64,000 bases of DNA from Poseidonibacter lekithochrous (GTDB lineage Bacteria; Campylobacterota; Campylobacteria; Campylobacterales; Arcobacteraceae): positions 35,962-99,961 of the forward strand of contig NZ_JAHKQT010000007.1 in assembly GCF_018861145.1 (NCBI RefSeq). Direction: 5' to 3'. The translations under genes were made by a program, and so were the position numbers. Each line of letters opens with the position of its first letter. Position 1 is the first letter of the stretch. The notes under the pieces are model-generated. The model worked only from the letters and a program-made list of their open reading frames with translations. It was not told the origin of the DNA and did no database searches. This document shows, piece after piece, positions 61,057-64,000 of the stretch.

Positions 61057-63012
61057 TTAAGAATTAAAAGTCTCAATTAACTCTTCAAGTTCTAAAAATC
61101 TTTCAACTTTTGTTTCATAAATTGCTTCTACTTCTTCAAGCTCTTTTGATACAGCAACAATACCTTTTTCTTCATAACATTTTGAATCCATAAGACAGTT
61201 ATTAAGTTCTTCTATAGTAGCTTCTAAATCTTCTATTTCATTTGGAAGCATTTCATAATCTCTTTGTTCATTAAAAGAAAGTTTTACTTGTTTCTTTTTT
61301 ATTATTTCTTTGCTTTTTTGTGTCTCTTCTTTTTTCATACTTTTTTCTAGTGAGCTTAAATCTTTTAACTCTTTTTCAATTTCTAAATATTCACTATAAG
61401 GTTGAAAACTTTCTTCTACTTGTCCATTTATACCTTTAAAAACAAATAGTTTTTTTGCAATTTTATCTACAAAATATCTATCATGAGATACAAGAATAAT
61501 TGCACCTTGAAAGTTTTCTAAGTACTCTTCTAAAATATTAATAGTAGGTAAGTCTAAATCATTTGTAGGTTCATCTAAAACTAAACAATCTATATTTCTA
61601 GTAAATAGAAGTGCTAAAGCTACTCTATTTTTTTCACCACCACTTAATACACCAATTTTCTTTTCCAAGTATTCTTTTGGAAATAAAAAGTTTTTTAAGT
61701 AGCCATAAACATGCATGGTTCTACCATCATTTAGCTCAACTAAATCTCCACCATTTGGGCAAAATGTATGCATAATGGTTTGATTGTCGTTCAACATTTC
61801 TCTATGTTGATCAAAATATCCTACTTTAAAATCACCTTTTTTAAATCGTCCTGAGTCAATTTTAAGTTTTTCCATAAATATTTTAAGCATTGTAGATTTA
61901 CCAGTTCCATTTGGTCCCACAATTGCAATAGTATCTTTTTGTAAGATTCTTGTAGTAAATTCTTTGATTAAAAGTTTATCACCTAAAGTGATACTTATAT
62001 CATCAAGTTCAAAAAGCATTTTCTTTTTATTTTGAGTTCTTGTTTCTTCGCTATTAAATGATTTTTGTTCTCTTTGTAGTTCAACACTCATTTTTCTAAT
62101 TGCAGCTGGGTTGGATTTTACTTTCTGTTTTAAGTCTAAGTATTCTGCTTTTCTTCGAACATTTCTTTTTCGTCTAGCAGTTACACCTCTTTGCATCCAG
62201 TGAGCTTCTCTTTTAAATAATCGGATCATATTATGATGATCTTTTTGCATATTTTCTAAAAGCTGTTGTTTTTGTTCTAGATATGATGAGTATCCGCCTT
62301 GGAATTTACGTAATGATCCATTTTCTACTTCAATAACAGAAGTTGCAATATTGTCAATAAAATATCTATCATGTGAAATAAAGATAAGCGTAAAATTCTT
62401 TTTAATTAAAAGTTGTTCTAAAAACTCAACCATATAAACATCAAGATGATTGGTAGGTTCATCTAGTAGTAGTACATCAGGTTTCTTTAAAAGAAGACCA
62501 GCAAGAGATACTCTTCTTTGCTCACCTCCTGAAAGAAGGTTAACATCTTTAAATTCATACTCTTTTAAATGAAACTCTTTTAATACTCTTTCAATCATAT
62601 TGTCTAAATCCCAAGCATCATGGAATTCTAAAAATGTTGCAAGTTCACTTTGTCTATTTATTAATTCTGTATTTTCATAATCATCAACAATTTTAATAGA
62701 GATTTCTTCATATTCAACTCTTGCATCTTTTAATTCTTTTAGTTGATTTTCAATAGCATCTCGTACAATTAAATTATCATCAAATTTTGGATGTTGTGCT
62801 AGCATTTCTATTTTGATAGATTTATCTATTGCTTTTATACCATCATCAGGTTCTATTTCTCCTGTAATAATTTTTAAAAGTGTTGATTTTCCTTGACCAT
62901 TTTGACCAATTACTGCGATTCTTTGACCTGTATTTAAAGTAAAGTTTGCATCTTTTAAGATAATTTTTGTGTCATATTGTTTTGAAATGTTTTGTAGGTC
63001 TATTAGTGCCAT
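61057..63012 (-). CDS. ABC-F family ATPase (Uup-like)
   Basis: A 651-residue soluble protein with two ABC domains and no membrane part. Domain 1 has GQNGQGKST near residue 36 and LLSGGEQRRVSL. Domain 2 has GPNGTGKST near 367 and VLSGGEKNRVA. The inter-domain linker (about 240-320) has MQRGVTARRKRNVRR. A C-terminal coiled coil (about 540-650) resembles Uup. ABC-F proteins act on the ribosomal E site or, for Uup, on DNA branch structures. Confidence 0.9.
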   Translation of the reverse strand: MALIDLQNISKQYDTKIILKDANFTLNTGQRIAVIGQNGQGKSTLLKIITGEIEPDDGIKAIDKSIKIEMLAQHPKFDDNLIVRDAIENQLKELKDARVEYEEISIKIVDDYENTELINRQSELATFLEFHDAWDLDNMIERVLKEFHLKEYEFKDVNLLSGGEQRRVSLAGLLLKKPDVLLLDEPTNHLDVYMVEFLEQLLIKKNFTLIFISHDRYFIDNIATSVIEVENGSLRKFQGGYSSYLEQKQQLLENMQKDHHNMIRLFKREAHWMQRGVTARRKRNVRRKAEYLDLKQKVKSNPAAIRKMSVELQREQKSFNSEETRTQNKKKMLFELDDISITLGDKLLIKEFTTRILQKDTIAIVGPNGTGKSTMLKIFMEKLKIDSGRFKKGDFKVGYFDQHREMLNDNQTIMHTFCPNGGDLVELNDGRTMHVYGYLKNFLFPKEYLEKKIGVLSGGEKNRVALALLFTRNIDCLVLDEPTNDLDLPTINILEEYLENFQGAIILVSHDRYFVDKIAKKLFVFKGINGQVEESFQPYSEYLEIEKELKDLSSLEKSMKKEETQKSKEIIKKKQVKLSFNEQRDYEMLPNEIEDLEATIEELNNCLMDSKCYEEKGIVAVSKELEEVEAIYETKVERFLELEELIETFNS

Positions 63013-63078
63013 ATAATTATAAGTTTCCTGTTTTTAAGTTATTGTGAGTTTATCTAAAAAACAATTAGTAGCTTATTT

Positions 63079-63105
63079 CAGATAAGAAGTATTACTTCTT
63101 ATCTG
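63079..63105. terminator. Terminator of the repeat protein
   Basis: CAGATAAGAAGTA (63079-63091), one T, TACTTCTTATCTG (63093-63105): a long perfect hairpin overlapping the stop codon. Confidence 0.75.
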
Positions 63106-64000
63106 CTTCAAAACTACCCTGAATATCATAAATTCCTTTTGAAAAATCTACTCCACCTTTCATTTTATTTGCTTCTTTTCCATAGAAATCTGCACCTCCT
63201 GTTCCAGTTGTTGTTTCTGTCCCCGTTAAAGTTGCATGATTAGATGAATTTATATCTCCATTAAATGTAAAAGTAGGTGTTTCTATAGTTAGTAAAGGTA
63301 AACCTAAAATAGGTTTGATAACTGCATCAACTTTACCATTTGTTATTTGGTTTGTATCTTTTCCAAAATCAATATCCATAGATATATTAGCACTTTTAAA
63401 TATATTATTAGTATCAACACTCCCTTCATATGATGCAGTGGATGTATTATTAATAAAATAAGTATCTTTTGTTAATTCATCAAGGTCATTATATTCATTT
63501 TTATCAGCTTCAAAATCACCTTTAAGTTCTTTAATATCATCATTTTCTAATTTAATATCACCTTTTACAATATTTGCTTGAGAACCATAAAAAGATGCTT
63601 CACCTCCTGGACCTGTAGTATCATTTGCGGATTCAAGTTTTAATGTTTTATTATCTTTAAAATATCCATCAAATTCAAGGTCTTGATATCCTGCTACTTT
63701 AATTTTTCCATTTGTTATTTCTTCTTCCGTTTTACCAAAATCAATATCCATTGAAATTGTTGTACTATAAGGAATCTCTTTTTTCTCAGATTCTCCATAG
63801 AATTTAATATATTGTCTTTTTGAATCAAAAGACTCAGTATTAAAATCTCCTATATAAGTTGCTTTACTAGTATTGTTTTGATAATAAGATTCTGGCGTGA
63901 TTAGTTTTAAACTTGCAGCAAGTTCAGCAGCAGCTTGTTCATCTGCTAATCTTTGAGCTTCTAAATCAGCAAGCCTTTGAGCTTCAGCAGCAGCAGCTTG
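63092..64000 (-). CDS. Large repeat protein, C-terminal part (runs off window)
   Basis: The minus-strand frame is open to base 64000, so only about 302 C-terminal residues are seen. The outermost part is an Ala/Glu/Arg/Leu-rich coiled segment (AQRLADLEAQRLAD). Two beta-rich repeats of about 110 residues follow. Each contains a SY/TY...NNTS(K/T)A(T/S)Y start, ISMDIDFGK, then TNGK, a (G)TGPGG/TGTGG turn with FYG, and a closing GDFEADK or GSFEADK. The pattern resembles the beta-barrel repeats of transferrin-binding-protein-like surface lipoproteins, and a FecR-type front is possible. Cell-surface location is inferred. Confidence 0.55.
   Translation of the reverse strand, partial: QAAAAEAQRLADLEAQRLADEQAAAELAASLKLITPESYYQNNTSKATYIGDFNTESFDSKRQYIKFYGESEKKEIPYSTTISMDIDFGKTEEEITNGKIKVAGYQDLEFDGYFKDNKTLKLESANDTTGPGGEASFYGSQANIVKGDIKLENDDIKELKGDFEADKNEYNDLDELTKDTYFINNTSTASYEGSVDTNNIFKSANISMDIDFGKDTNQITNGKVDAVIKPILGLPLLTIETPTFTFNGDINSSNHATLTGTETTTGTGGADFYGKEANKMKGGVDFSKGIYDIQGSFEADKK

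Overview
The window comes from an AT-rich bacterium of the Campylobacterota, most likely Arcobacter-like (Arcobacteraceae). This rests on the very low GC, on the dense gene packing with AAGGA-type ribosome sites, and on two gene orders I know from this phylum: rseP/pgsA/SDR/dapA/M16 protease/pyrD/msbA, and ftsY/thioredoxin/5-FCL/rny. Tandem desulforubrerythrins beside a PerR-type Fur protein also fit. I saw no rRNA gene, tRNA gene, CRISPR array or complete insertion sequence.

Bases 1-5570 look like a foreign or mobile segment. It holds a 5'-truncated ORF, three unrecognised small or exported proteins, a membrane protein with zinc ribbon and SHOCT tail, a 71-residue Cys-rich protein, a duplicated winged-helix protein, and a 555-residue protein with the three catalytic motifs of single-subunit (family A / T7-like) polymerases. 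The non-coding DNA around these genes is highly structured. It contains a duplicated leader with conserved hairpins, a minimal ATG-TAA start-stop after a perfect Shine-Dalgarno, and a 16-bp inverted repeat just upstream of the polymerase-like gene. The segment ends against a 3' fragment of trpC (about 60-70 codons) with its own terminator, which looks like an integration junction. This is the best candidate for an undescribed system.

Bases 5.9-36.3 kb are mostly housekeeping. A leftward block carries PLP homeostasis, RseP, phospholipid synthesis, an enoyl-reductase-like SDR, lysine and pyrimidine synthesis, lipid A export, MurJ and a secreted nuclease. Then come two desulforubrerythrins and PerR, a Ca2+/cation exchanger, YbeY, RadA, a TonB-like protein, an amino-acid permease cluster, LpxR, and a MarR gene facing a DUF3861 gene across two perfect palindromes. 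FtsY/thioredoxin and 5-FCL/RNase Y/RsmD follow. A degenerate stretch lies at 24.06-24.61 kb.

Bases 37.0-42.4 kb form a small defence island, McrC-McrB plus two unrecognised membrane or exported proteins, closed by a strong bidirectional terminator.

Bases 42.4-59.2 kb form a large light/oxidative-stress type cluster: photolyase with its DUF523-DUF1722 partner, a CrtI-like oxidoreductase, a LytS/LytTR two-component pair, and an eight-gene leftward operon (SDR, SnoaL-like, MFS, lipocalin, FAD oxidase, DUF1365, cyclopropane synthase-like methyltransferase, DUF3833). Facing that operon is an epimerase/SRPBCC/lipocalin operon. In other bacteria similar sets are governed by an ECF sigma factor; here the only visible regulators are LytS/LytTR. 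The right end has a GGDEF protein, YqeY, an ABC-F ATPase and the C-terminal part of a large repeat protein running off the edge.
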